A DNA stretch of 64,000 bases from JAJPHF01 sp035293805. GTDB taxonomy: Bacteria > Chloroflexota > UBA6077 > JAJPHF01. How positions within the stretch are numbered: the first letter of the stretch is position 1; each line of letters begins with the position of its first letter. Of the stretch, positions 34,603 to 42,875 are shown piece by piece. Where the stretch lies: the NCBI GenBank assembly GCA_035293805.1, contig DATGMD010000086.1:1-64000 (forward strand), in the 5' to 3' direction. Under the pieces are notes generated by a model. That model saw only the letters and a list, made by a program, of their open reading frames with translations. It made no database searches and was not told the DNA's origin. The translations under genes and the position numbers were made by a program.

Positions 34603-35565
34603 TCAGTAGCTCTGCCGCCGGCTGGCCTGGATGCGCGCCCGGAGATGGTCGCCGGCCGTGATCGGCGGGTAGCGCGGCGGGCGCTCGGGGCTCTGACACG
34701 GCTCCAGACAGCTGATCACCGCGTCGCGATTCGGGATGTCGAACAAGACCATCGAGTAGCGGTCGCGGGCCGCGCCGTCGCCCGTCGGATTCACCACGCG
34801 ATGTGGCGACGAGCGGAACTGGCCGTTAGTCCACCGCTCGATGAGGTCGCCCGTATTCACGATGGCCGCGCCGGGGAGCGCCGGCGCCGGCACCCAGGTG
34901 CCATCCGGCGCCTGAATCTCCAGGCCCCCTTCGTCGTCCTGAAACAGCAGGTTCATGCCGCCAAAGTCGGTGTGCGCGCCGGCGCGGAGCTGACCGGGGG
35001 CCGGCGGGCCGCTCAGCGGCGGGTAGTGCAGCAGGCGCGCCGTCGCGTCGCGGCGGTCGTAGTACCGGTCGAAGAAGTCCTCCGCGAGGCCCAGCGACAG
35101 CGCCATCGCGCGCATGAGCTGGTCGCACGCCGCCGCGGCGGCCGTGTGGAAGGCCCTGACCGCCGCGCGGAAGGCCGGCAGGCCATCCGGCCAGATGTTC
35201 GCGCGAGCGCCCTCGCGCTCCGGGCCCGCCTGGAAGATCTCCTTCAAGTCGGGCGGCCGCGCCTCGTCGAGCGCCTGGCCCCCCAGGCGGCCGTACCCCA
35301 GCGTATTGCCCGGCTCCCGCGACGCGGCGGCCTCCTTGGCGTCCTGTGGCAGGGCGAAGAACGCGCGCGATGCGGCGAACGCGGCGTCGAGCACCGCCGT
35401 GGGGACGCCGTGATTGAGCAGGTAGAGAAACCCGTACGCCTCGAGCGCGGCGCGCAGCCTGGCCGCGGTCGCCGCCCGCCGCGCCGGGTCGGTAGCGGCG
35501 AACTCGGCGAAATCCACCACCGGAATGGTGGCGCGGCCTTCTGCGGTCTCCAGGTCGGCTCTCAT
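34603..35565 (-). CDS. Isopenicillin N synthase-like 2-oxoglutarate/Fe(II) oxygenase
   Basis: 320 residues with both Pfam halves: the DIOX_N start IPVVDFAEFA...YGFLYLLNHGVP, and the catalytic double-stranded beta helix with H-x-D in GAHTDFGGMNLL, the distal His in SSPHRVVNP and the 2OG-binding Arg-x-Ser in DRYSMVLF. It is convergent with the cyclodeaminase-like gene and about 130 bp downstream of a binding-protein gene on the same strand. The substrate is unknown. Confidence 0.88.
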   Translation of the reverse strand: MRADLETAEGRATIPVVDFAEFAATDPARRAATAARLRAALEAYGFLYLLNHGVPTAVLDAAFAASRAFFALPQDAKEAAASREPGNTLGYGRLGGQALDEARPPDLKEIFQAGPEREGARANIWPDGLPAFRAAVRAFHTAAAAACDQLMRAMALSLGLAEDFFDRYYDRRDATARLLHYPPLSGPPAPGQLRAGAHTDFGGMNLLFQDDEGGLEIQAPDGTWVPAPALPGAAIVNTGDLIERWTNGQFRSSPHRVVNPTGDGAARDRYSMVLFDIPNRDAVISCLEPCQSPERPPRYPPITAGDHLRARIQASRRQSY

Positions 35566-35697
35566 CGTCCCTCCCTTCGGCCCATCACGCCCAATGCAAC
35601 GCGCCGCTCAGCCGCTTCCCTGCGGGCGTGTCGCCCTCCTGTCGCCCCGCGCGGCGGCCGTCCGCTGCCCAGCCGCCCCCGGGGCGCGGGGTGCCGC

Positions 35698-36795
35698 TCA
35701 CCTTACGCTGCCCGCATAGAGCTGGTCCAGGTAACCGCTCTGGTCCAGCTCGGCTACCCAGCGCGGCTCGTTGATCTGCTCGGCCTTCACGCTCGCCAGC
35801 CGCGTGTCACTCGCCGCCGCGTCGTCCAGCACGCGCTGGAGGCCGGCGTTGTCGGGATAGGGCTTTTGCTCGTACATGCCCTCCCACGTCGCCCAGATGC
35901 TATCGACCTTCTGCGGGTCCTCATCGCTCAGAAACCGCCGCGTCGCTTCCAGCCCCACGGGCTTGTCGCGCTTGAACCGGGCAATCGCCTCGACGAGCGC
36001 CCGCGTGAGCCGCCCGACGGTGTCCGGTTGATCGCGGCCGAACTGCTGCGTGACCGCCAGGCTGTTGGTGCAGTAGGGCACGGCCTCGCGGGTCATGTCG
36101 ACCAGGACCCGCATACCCGGCGTATTGCCCACCAGCGCGCCCTCGTCGAGGCTCAGGATCGTGGCGTCGACGCTGCCCGCGATCAGCGCGGCCACGCGCT
36201 CCGGCGTGTTGCCGATCTGCACGTAGCTGACGTCGTTATCCGGGTCCAGGCCCACGAACCGCACGATGGTCCGGGAGATCAGGTGCGACGACGAGCCGAT
36301 GCGACTCACGGCGAGCCGCTTGCCGCGCAAGTCGCTCGGGGTGACGACGCTGGGCCCGCTCGCCAGTAGATATTGCATGCGGTGGACGGGCTGCATGAAG
36401 ACCGCGATGTTGCCCCCACTCCCGACGTACGCGCTGGCGGCCTCGATGCAGCCGGAGACCATCGCCTGGGCCTGGCCGGACAGCACGGCGGCCGGCGTAG
36501 CGTTGCCCGCGGCGTAGCTCAGCTCGACGTCCAGCCCGTGTGCCTCGAAGAGCCCCTGGTCCTGCGCGACTTGCAAGAACGCGTTGGCGGCGCTGGTCGT
36601 GGCGTAGACTATCGCCACCGGCGTGAGCGCGGCCGGGGCGGTGGCGCTCGGCGCGGCCTCGGCGGGCGCGGCCACCGCCGCCGGCGCGTCCGGCGCCGAG
36701 GCGGGCGTCGCTGGCGGCGCGCTGCTCGTACAGGCCAGCCCGGCCACCAGGCAGCCGGCCAGGAGCGCCCCGTGGGCGTGGCGACTAGCGTCCAA
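35698..36795 (-). CDS. ABC transporter substrate-binding lipoprotein, NMT1/SsuA-like
   Basis: 365 residues beginning at a TTG codon, chosen because AGGAGG lies seven bases upstream and the lipoprotein signal starts at once (Cys22 in VAGLACT). The fold is SsuA/NMT1-like: LQVAQDQGLFEAHGLDVEL, GKRLAVSRIGSSSHLISR and YVQIGNTPERVAAL. It resembles the 1041 protein in its late EQINEPRW-type region. It probably forms an operon with the 2OG oxygenase gene downstream. No importer partner is present. Confidence 0.85.
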   Translation of the reverse strand: MDASRHAHGALLAGCLVAGLACTSSAPPATPASAPDAPAAVAAPAEAAPSATAPAALTPVAIVYATTSAANAFLQVAQDQGLFEAHGLDVELSYAAGNATPAAVLSGQAQAMVSGCIEAASAYVGSGGNIAVFMQPVHRMQYLLASGPSVVTPSDLRGKRLAVSRIGSSSHLISRTIVRFVGLDPDNDVSYVQIGNTPERVAALIAGSVDATILSLDEGALVGNTPGMRVLVDMTREAVPYCTNSLAVTQQFGRDQPDTVGRLTRALVEAIARFKRDKPVGLEATRRFLSDEDPQKVDSIWATWEGMYEQKPYPDNAGLQRVLDDAAASDTRLASVKAEQINEPRWVAELDQSGYLDQLYAGSVR

Positions 36796-36883
36796 AGTAG
36801 CGCCTCCTCAACGCGGCCGCTGGGCTTGCTGTCCTCGCTGCAGCCAGAGCGCCTACCCCACCTCGATCATATTCTGGCTGTCG

Positions 36884-38011
36884 TCAGGGCAGTTGCGCGA
36901 GGGCCGCGTCGACGTAGCTGTTGTCGACCAGCTGGTGCATGTCCACCGCCGTCGGGACGGTGCCCTTCTCGACATAGAACTGCTGGTCCTCGATCAAGCT
37001 GTCGACGTTCACGTGGCCGTCGGGGCGCAGCCCGATCGGCGCCATCGCCTCGATCACCTTCGGGTCCTTCACCGTGCTGTACTTCGCGATGGCCGCGACG
37101 ATCGCTGACTTGTCCTCCCCGGTGGTGAAAGCGCGGTTGTAGTCGCGCACGCCCTGCAGATAGGCCACCATGAACGCTCGTCCCAGGGACGGATTGTCCA
37201 CCGTGATCGACGGCCCGTAGGCAATGACCCCGATCTGCTGGTTGGGGTAGATCTCGTCGAGGCCCCGCCAGCGGACGGCGATCCCCTGCGCCACCGCCGC
37301 TTGGACGAGCGGCTCCAGCTGGATGGCCACGTCCAGCGCGCCGCTCGCCAAGGCGGCATTCAGGTCGGCGAAATTCATCGCCTCCACTTGCTGCAGGTCG
37401 TCCTGCGTCAGCCCGCCCTGCTTCAGCACCCGCTCTAGCGCGGGGAACCCGGCGCCGCCGTTGATCGGCGGGGTAGTCGCGAGCGACAGGCCGCGGAGAT
37501 CCGCTGGACCTTGGAAGCGACCGCTGTCCCAGAGGTCCTTGCGCACGAGGAAGGCTTCCCAGCCGAAGCCGGGCGCTAGCGAGCCCTTGTCCGCCACCGC
37601 CTTGATCTCGATCCCCCGCGCCACCGCATTGATGGTGGCCGCGTTCACCGCGATCCCAGCCCCGTCCAGCTGGCGCATCGCCAGCGCCGGGACCATGTCC
37701 GAGCCCGACGCGAACTGAACGTAGTCGAGATCGACGCCCTGTTCGGCGAAATAGCCGCGATCCATCGCCACGAAGATCCCCGCGTCGGTCGCCGGCGCCT
37801 GGCCGCCCAGGTGAAACACCTGGGGGGGCGTCGGGACGTGGGTAGCGAGCGGCGCGCTGGGCGTCTCCTGGCGGGCGCCCGCGGCCGGCGCGGGCGGCGT
37901 GGTCGCGGGGGCGCCTGTCGCGGCCTCCGGCGCCGCGGCCCGGCAGGCGAACAGCACGCCGGCTAACGCCGCGCCCAGGAGCACGTTCAGCAACGAGTGC
38001 AGCCGAGACAT
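36884..38011 (-). CDS. ABC transporter substrate-binding lipoprotein, NMT1/SsuA-like
   Basis: 375 residues with lipobox Cys23 (GVLFAC). The body shows a GIFVAMDRGYFAEQGVDLDYV motif, a KDLWDSGRFQGPADLRG segment and a GVRDYNRAF helix, all shared with the paralogue at 12790. ATG 38011 follows a GAGAGAG site. It is the second of two adjacent binding-protein genes and lies 153 bp past the amidohydrolase stop on the same strand. Confidence 0.85.
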   Translation of the reverse strand: MSRLHSLLNVLLGAALAGVLFACRAAAPEAATGAPATTPPAPAAGARQETPSAPLATHVPTPPQVFHLGGQAPATDAGIFVAMDRGYFAEQGVDLDYVQFASGSDMVPALAMRQLDGAGIAVNAATINAVARGIEIKAVADKGSLAPGFGWEAFLVRKDLWDSGRFQGPADLRGLSLATTPPINGGAGFPALERVLKQGGLTQDDLQQVEAMNFADLNAALASGALDVAIQLEPLVQAAVAQGIAVRWRGLDEIYPNQQIGVIAYGPSITVDNPSLGRAFMVAYLQGVRDYNRAFTTGEDKSAIVAAIAKYSTVKDPKVIEAMAPIGLRPDGHVNVDSLIEDQQFYVEKGTVPTAVDMHQLVDNSYVDAALAQLP

Positions 38012-38164
38012 GCGCTCTCTCCTCACCAGCCCGTTCGAACGCGCCACCCTGCCGCCCGGCGGCCGAGTCTGACGCGGCAGGAGGCCTGCCGGCCCCTGGC
38101 GCGCGAGCATCCCCCGCGCGGGCAGCCCTGTCGCAGCTTGCCTGCCCCGCTGCCTCCTCGCCGA

Positions 38165-39121
38165 CTACCCTCGCGCCTCGCGCGCCCCCAGTTTGAGCAG
38201 TCGCGCGGCGTTTAGTCCAAGAATCCGTTCCTTGTCGGCTCGCGCTAGCGGCAGGTTGTGAATGACCGCCGTGTGGCGTTCAAGTGGGATCGGCACCGGT
38301 GGGTTGTCGCTGCCATAGACCACGTGGTCCACGCCCACCGTGCTCACGAGCAGCATGACCGCCGGCATGTGCAAGCACATCGTGTCCAGGTAGAGCTGCT
38401 GGAGGTACGCGCTCGGCGGCCGGTCCAGCACGTCGGGCGCCCACGGCCCAAAGGTCGGGTCGTGCCGCAGCTCGTAGCCAAAGTTCAGGCGCCCCGGGAG
38501 CAGCGCGATCGCGCCCGCGAGATGCGCGCACACGATCTTCAGCGCGGGATGGCGCTGCAACACCCCGGTCAGGATCATCCGGCTGAGCGTCAGCGTCGTG
38601 TCGAACGGCCGCCCGACCATCTCGGGCAGGCGGTAGATCTCCATGCGCTCGTTCCCGATCGTGTAGCGGGGCGGATGCAGAAAGACCGGGACGTCGAGCG
38701 TCGTCGCCAGCGCCCAGAAGTCCGCGGCGCGCGGGGAATCCAGGTACTCGCCGTCGGTACTGGTGTTGACCACGACCCCGCGGAAGCCATCCTGCCTGAC
38801 CGCGCGCTCCAGCTCCCGCAGGCTGGGGTCGCCGGCGAACGGGTCCACCCAGGCCAGGCCCAGCAAGCGGTCCGGATGTCGGGCGGTCAGCTCGCGGGCG
38901 AAGGCGTTGTATTCGCGGGCCACCTCCGCGGCCGCGCGCCCCGCCGGTCGGTAGAAGCCGCTATTGCCGAACACCGTGAGCGTGACGCCGGCGGCGTCCT
39001 GCTGGCGGAACAACGCATCGAGGTCGCAGAAGCGCGCCGGCATCTCGCCGGGATACCAGCGGGGCGGGATCAGGTGCGCGTGACAGTCGATCGTCGTGGG
39101 GCCGCCAGTGCGTCCGAGCAT
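38165..39121 (-). CDS. Amidohydrolase-2 family metal-dependent hydrolase/decarboxylase
   Basis: 318 residues. The TIM-barrel starts with the metal-binding D-C-H-A-H, then FLHPP with a likely metal His, IVCAHLAGA with the next His and late VVYGSDNPP with the catalytic Asp. This is the ACMSD/gamma-resorcylate-decarboxylase-like group acting on aromatic or ring-cleaved acids. I start it at ATG 39121 and reject the longer frame, because the TenA-like gene upstream ends 20 bp before and supplies a GAGGAG site. Confidence 0.85.
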   Translation of the reverse strand: MLGRTGGPTTIDCHAHLIPPRWYPGEMPARFCDLDALFRQQDAAGVTLTVFGNSGFYRPAGRAAAEVAREYNAFARELTARHPDRLLGLAWVDPFAGDPSLRELERAVRQDGFRGVVVNTSTDGEYLDSPRAADFWALATTLDVPVFLHPPRYTIGNERMEIYRLPEMVGRPFDTTLTLSRMILTGVLQRHPALKIVCAHLAGAIALLPGRLNFGYELRHDPTFGPWAPDVLDRPPSAYLQQLYLDTMCLHMPAVMLLVSTVGVDHVVYGSDNPPVPIPLERHTAVIHNLPLARADKERILGLNAARLLKLGAREARG

Positions 39122-39141
39122 CTCGCAGCTAAGCTCCTCGG

Positions 39142-39912
39142 CTAGACGGCGACGAGCCCCTGCCGACTGGCAGCCTCCAGGATCGTCTGCAGCAACAGGC
39201 CGTGCAGGTCGATGAACGTTAGCGCGCAGTACTCCATGCCATAGGTCGGGCGTTCCCAGGCCTGGCCCGTCTCCAGCAGGCGCCGCAGAATCACGCGGTT
39301 GAGCTGCCCATGGCCGAGCACGCCCTCGTCGTGCTCCTCCAGGTCGGCCTCGTGGTGTTTCGAGAAGAAGATCGCTTGCTCGGGCGTGAAGCCGTAGCGG
39401 GTCGTCAGGATCGTGTGGCACTCCCCGGACCAGTGCCCGAACATCTCCTCGCCACACTTGAGGGAGAACCACTCCGCCGCCGTCCCCTCGTAGAGCAGCG
39501 CGCGGGCGAAGTCGAGCTTGCCCCGAAACTCGGCCAGCAGCGGCCGCTCGCAGACCTCCTCGCGGCTGAGCCCGAGGGCCGCGGCGGTTTGCAGCATGAT
39601 GAGAGTATGTCCCGGCGGCGCGGGGTGAATGAACTCGTCGGCGATCGCGTCGCCGAGCGCGGCCATGAGATCAGGGTGTTGCTTGAAGAAGGGCAGGAAC
39701 CGCTGGTAGGAGCAGGCCGTGAGCGTGTTGATCTCGATCGTGTAGGCGCCCCAGTTCCTGAAGAACAGCGCGAAGACTTCGAGCGGCAGCGTCCCGGCGG
39801 CGAAGCGCCGCATGAACTCGCCCTCGGTGACCCGCTCCTGCCAGCGTCGCGCGACGCTCCGGTAGAGCTGATCGACGACCGCCGCTGCTTCCCGTTCGCC
39901 CAATGCGCGCAT
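39142..39912 (-). CDS. TenA/PqqC-like (HDO-fold) protein
   Basis: 256 residues, all helical. Putative diiron or cofactor ligands on the core helices include the Glu in AYTIEIN, the Glu and His in ADEFIHPAP, the Glu-x-His in GECHTIL and the HHEADLEEHDEG run. Such proteins are heme-oxygenase-like diiron oxidases or oxygenases (HDO), or TenA-type thiamin-salvage enzymes. The operon partner is an amidohydrolase, followed by a binding protein. A second copy with the same kind of neighbour lies at 57391. Confidence 0.75.
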   Translation of the reverse strand: MRALGEREAAAVVDQLYRSVARRWQERVTEGEFMRRFAAGTLPLEVFALFFRNWGAYTIEINTLTACSYQRFLPFFKQHPDLMAALGDAIADEFIHPAPPGHTLIMLQTAAALGLSREEVCERPLLAEFRGKLDFARALLYEGTAAEWFSLKCGEEMFGHWSGECHTILTTRYGFTPEQAIFFSKHHEADLEEHDEGVLGHGQLNRVILRRLLETGQAWERPTYGMEYCALTFIDLHGLLLQTILEAASRQGLVAV

Positions 39913-40084
39913 GCCGCCTCCAGTCGCTCCACTCGCGCCGGCTCGTTGCCCCGGGACAAGCGACCGCCCCCCCCCGTCGCCGTCGGCAGGCGCACCAGGC
40001 GGTTCCGCCGTCCGGCCGCCGCGGGACCTATCCAGCGGCCCAGCACGGGCGGTCCCTCAGTGCGGCACGATCCTACCAGCGTAG

Positions 40085-40115
40085 GGGCGCCGGCCGCAAA
40101 CTGCGGCCGGCGCCC
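40085..40115 (-). terminator. Hairpin terminator of the glycosyltransferase operon
   Basis: A perfect 14-bp stem (40085-40098 with 40102-40115) and AAC loop about 60 bp past the last stop. It is also a member of the GTAGGGGC dispersed-repeat family. Confidence 0.7.
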
Positions 40116-40177
40116 AGTAGGGAAGCAAGGCGAGGCCAGCCCCTGCGCCGAGGCTCGGACGCCGCGGCAGCCGACCG

Positions 40178-40348
40178 CTATTCCAGCTTGCCCAGCGCCT
40201 CGCTGACGTCGTTCGGCGAGTTGTACTTCTGGTCGGGCAGCCGCGCCAGCGCCTGCCGCGCGTTCTCGTCCGCGCCCTCCTGCTCCGCCCGCTTCATCAA
40301 GTCTTGCTTGCTGGCCGGGTAATCGACGCCGCGCAGGTGCTTCTGCAC
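40178..40348 (-). pseudogene. DUF2795-like small protein, N-terminus lost
   Basis: Encodes QKHLRGVDYPASKQDLMKRA followed by ALARLPDQKYNSPNDVSEALGKLE, a nearly complete DUF2795-type domain. It has no ATG; GTG 40348 is the only in-frame candidate and has no good ribosome site. Immediately 5' is a glycosyltransferase start in another frame, so a deletion probably fused the two genes. The protein could still be made from the GTG (56 residues). Confidence 0.55.
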
Positions 40349-40418
40349 GGGTGGTCGCGTCGCGGGCGATGAACCCGGCCTGCTCGAAGGTGGGCATGAG
40401 GACCGAGACGCTCGGCAC
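40349..40418 (-). pseudogene. N-terminal stub of a second family 2 glycosyltransferase
   Basis: GTG 40418 starts PSVSVLMPTFEQAGFIARDA, the canonical first strand of a GT-A glycosyltransferase. Similarity stops after about 23 residues at the DUF2795 junction. It follows the intact glycosyltransferase gene ending at 40430 by 11 bp. Confidence 0.55.
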
Positions 40419-40429
40419 GGCCGCCGCCC

Positions 40430-41326
40430 TCACGGCCCGCGCCTCGGGCCGGCGGCCGGCGCGGCGCTGGCGACGGGCTCGCGGGCGCCCTCCGCCGGCT
40501 CCGCGTCGGCGCTGGCCGCGAGCAGCTCGGCGAAGAGCGCCGTGGCGTTGTGGGTGCGGTCCTCGATGGTGGTGGGCAGCCCCAGGTGGTAGGTGCCACT
40601 GGGCAGGATGCCGCAGCCCCCGTACTTGCGGATGAGCAGGAACTGAACGACCACCTCCTCGCCGGCGTGCGGCGCGGGCAGCCGCCGCCACCACGCGAAG
40701 CCGCCGACGCTCAGCAGCTTCGCGCGGTCGAACAGCAGGTTGGCGCCGCCGATCCAGGCGACCTTGTACCGGACTACCCGCCCGTCGGGCGCCAGGCGCT
40801 GCTCCAGGTGCAGGGGGTTCGCGGCGTTGTTCACCAGGTGGCGCTCCCAGGGCACCGCGCCGGGCGCGAACGGCTCGGGCCACACCGGGCCGTTCCACGG
40901 CTCGATCTGTTGCTGGTGCGGCCGCACGTCGTCCAGCCACGCCAGCCCGGTCGCGGGGCAGCCGACGAAGCCGCAGCCCTCGGTCCGCAGCACGTCCAGC
41001 ATCCGCGCCATGACGGGCGGGTCGAGCAGCACGTCGTCGTCGAGATAGTGCACGTAGGGCGCCCGGCTCTGCTGGAGTAGGAAGTGCCGGTGCTCGGCCA
41101 TGCCGCGCGCCGGCAGGTGGCGGTGGAGCGCCACGCGGTGCCCGTGCCACTCCAGCGCGCGCACGAGCGTCTGGATCTCGATGTCCTCCAGGTACGGCTC
41201 GTCCGGCGTCTGGTCCGAGATGACCACGTCGAAGTCCTGGAAGGTCTGGCCGAGCAGGCTCGTCAGTACGATGGCGAGCCCGGTCTTGCGGCCACAGGTC
41301 GGGATCAGCACGTCCACCAGGGCCAT
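40430..41326 (-). CDS. Family 2 glycosyltransferase
   Basis: 298 residues. The GT-A fold starts VDVLIPTCGRKTGLAIVLTSLL and has the metal-binding D-D-D in VHYLDDDVLL. The mid-region GCPATGLAWLDD and a WIGGANLLFDR acceptor segment are typical. There is no membrane helix. Its neighbours are a GT9 heptosyltransferase-like gene upstream and the stub of another glycosyltransferase downstream, suggesting a small cell-surface glycan locus. Confidence 0.85.
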   Translation of the reverse strand: MALVDVLIPTCGRKTGLAIVLTSLLGQTFQDFDVVISDQTPDEPYLEDIEIQTLVRALEWHGHRVALHRHLPARGMAEHRHFLLQQSRAPYVHYLDDDVLLDPPVMARMLDVLRTEGCGFVGCPATGLAWLDDVRPHQQQIEPWNGPVWPEPFAPGAVPWERHLVNNAANPLHLEQRLAPDGRVVRYKVAWIGGANLLFDRAKLLSVGGFAWWRRLPAPHAGEEVVVQFLLIRKYGGCGILPSGTYHLGLPTTIEDRTHNATALFAELLAASADAEPAEGAREPVASAAPAAGPRRGP

Positions 41327-41415
41327 GGCCCCTCCTTACAAGCGGCGCACCCGCGTCGTAGGGTCGGTCTGGAACGCCACGCTGGCCAGCCGGCCGAGGG
41401 CCGAGCGCCCGCGCG

Positions 41416-42570
41416 TCACGGCGCCGAGACGAGGCGCAGCAGGCCCCGGCCGCGCCGGCCGGCGTCGCCCAGCGCCTCCCGCTGGTCTAGGAGGCCGCGT
41501 GCCTCCTGGAGGACGGCGTCCACCGTCACGCCTTGCAGGCACGGGCTGTAGCTGTCGCCGGCGCAGCCGTCGTCCGCCAGGTAGCGGCAGGGCGTGCCCC
41601 AGTCGGCGACCACGCGCTGCCAGGTGCGATTCAGTGGCGCCCAGTTCAGGGGGTTGGCCGACCCGAAGACCACCACGGTCGGCGTGCCCAGCGCGTTCGC
41701 CATGTGGGCCGGGCCGCTGTCGTTGGTGAGAAACAGCCGATAGCGGCTGATCAGGGCGATCAGCGCGCCCAGCGACGTCCGGCCCGCCAGGTCGATAGCC
41801 TGTGCCGGCCGCTTGAGCGCGTTCACAAAGCGAGCCGCGGCCGGCCGCTGGTCCTCGGGCGCGTCCACCACGACGCCCGCGATCTCGCGCTCCTCGCCTA
41901 GCGCGTTGATGACCGCCGCGTACTGCTCCGGCGCCCAGCGGCGCGTCGGCGCTCCCGCCCCCAGGTTGACGCCGATCAGCTCGCCCCGGCGCCAGCGCTC
42001 CAGGTCGAGCACGTCGTCGAGCGCCGCCAGCTCCGTGTAGTCGCTGGGCACCAGGGGCAGTTCGAGGGCGGTGCCCTGTGGTTCGGCGCCCAGCAGCCGC
42101 AGGAGATCGAGGTACCGCAGCACCTCGTGCTGGCGCGGATCATACGGGAGCCAGTAGTCGAGCGGGGCGGCGCCGTGCGCCCGGAAGCCCGCCGTTAGCC
42201 GCGCGCCCAGGCGCCGCACGAAGGCGTTGGAGTGCTGCCCCCCGCCGACCCACTGCAGCGCTAGGTCGAAGCACTCCTCGCGCATGGCCTCGACGAACGC
42301 GGCCAGCACGTCGGCATTCGGGACGCCGTCGGTCACGCCCGCGCACGGCGGCACGAGCACGACGCGGTCGATGGCCGCGTAGCGCCGTGCGAGCGGGTCC
42401 AGGTAGGCCGTGGTGAGCAGCACGAGCGTCGCGTCGGGGAGCGCCGCGCGCAACGCGCGCAGGGCCGGGGTCGTCACCAGGAAGTCGCCGAGCCCGCCGC
42501 CCCGCAGGATGGCCACCTTCGGCGCGGGCCCGAGGCTGTTCAGCAGGTTGCGCACCGCTACCTCACGCAT
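41416..42570 (-). CDS. GT9 family (heptosyltransferase-like) glycosyltransferase
   Basis: 384 residues from ATG 42570. The GT9 hallmarks are VAILRGGGLGDFLVTTPALRAL at the N-terminus, a GVNLGAGAPTRRWAPEQYAAV nucleotide-sugar segment and the C-terminal FLTNDSGPAHMANALGTPTVVVFG. A cysteine cluster near the end (CRYLADDGCAGDSYSPCL) is common in such proteins. The much longer open frame upstream is non-coding. In a monoderm it would decorate a secondary polymer or glycolipid rather than LPS. Confidence 0.88.
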   Translation of the reverse strand: MREVAVRNLLNSLGPAPKVAILRGGGLGDFLVTTPALRALRAALPDATLVLLTTAYLDPLARRYAAIDRVVLVPPCAGVTDGVPNADVLAAFVEAMREECFDLALQWVGGGQHSNAFVRRLGARLTAGFRAHGAAPLDYWLPYDPRQHEVLRYLDLLRLLGAEPQGTALELPLVPSDYTELAALDDVLDLERWRRGELIGVNLGAGAPTRRWAPEQYAAVINALGEEREIAGVVVDAPEDQRPAAARFVNALKRPAQAIDLAGRTSLGALIALISRYRLFLTNDSGPAHMANALGTPTVVVFGSANPLNWAPLNRTWQRVVADWGTPCRYLADDGCAGDSYSPCLQGVTVDAVLQEARGLLDQREALGDAGRRGRGLLRLVSAP

Positions 42571-42752
42571 CAGGTGATTGCGTCCGGGCACGGCGCCGCG
42601 AGGCGCTGGCGGGCGCGGCCGGCGAGCCGCCGGGGCGCACCCTGGCGCACGGGCCGGGGCCGGGCGGGTGAGGGCGATGCAACCGGCGTACCGGGAAGGT
42701 GCGCGGAGCGGACGGCGCCCCGCCCCTCTAAGACTCTTCTGAGCGAGCCCGG

Positions 42753-42800
42753 ACCGGGAAGGAGCGGGCGCGCATCTGCGCGCCCGCTCCTTCTCCCGGT
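42753..42800 (-). terminator. Terminator hairpin after the Pro-rich protein gene
   Basis: About 21 bp of stem with a 2-nt bulge and an ATCT loop (42774-42777). It lies 3' of the minus-strand gene that ends at 42876. The rest of 42571-42875 shows no gene. Confidence 0.75.
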
Positions 42801-42875
42801 GTCGGCGCCCGCGGCGTCGGTCTGTCGCGGGCCGTGCCCCGCGCGCCGGCCGACGCGAGCTGCGGCCGTGCGGCC

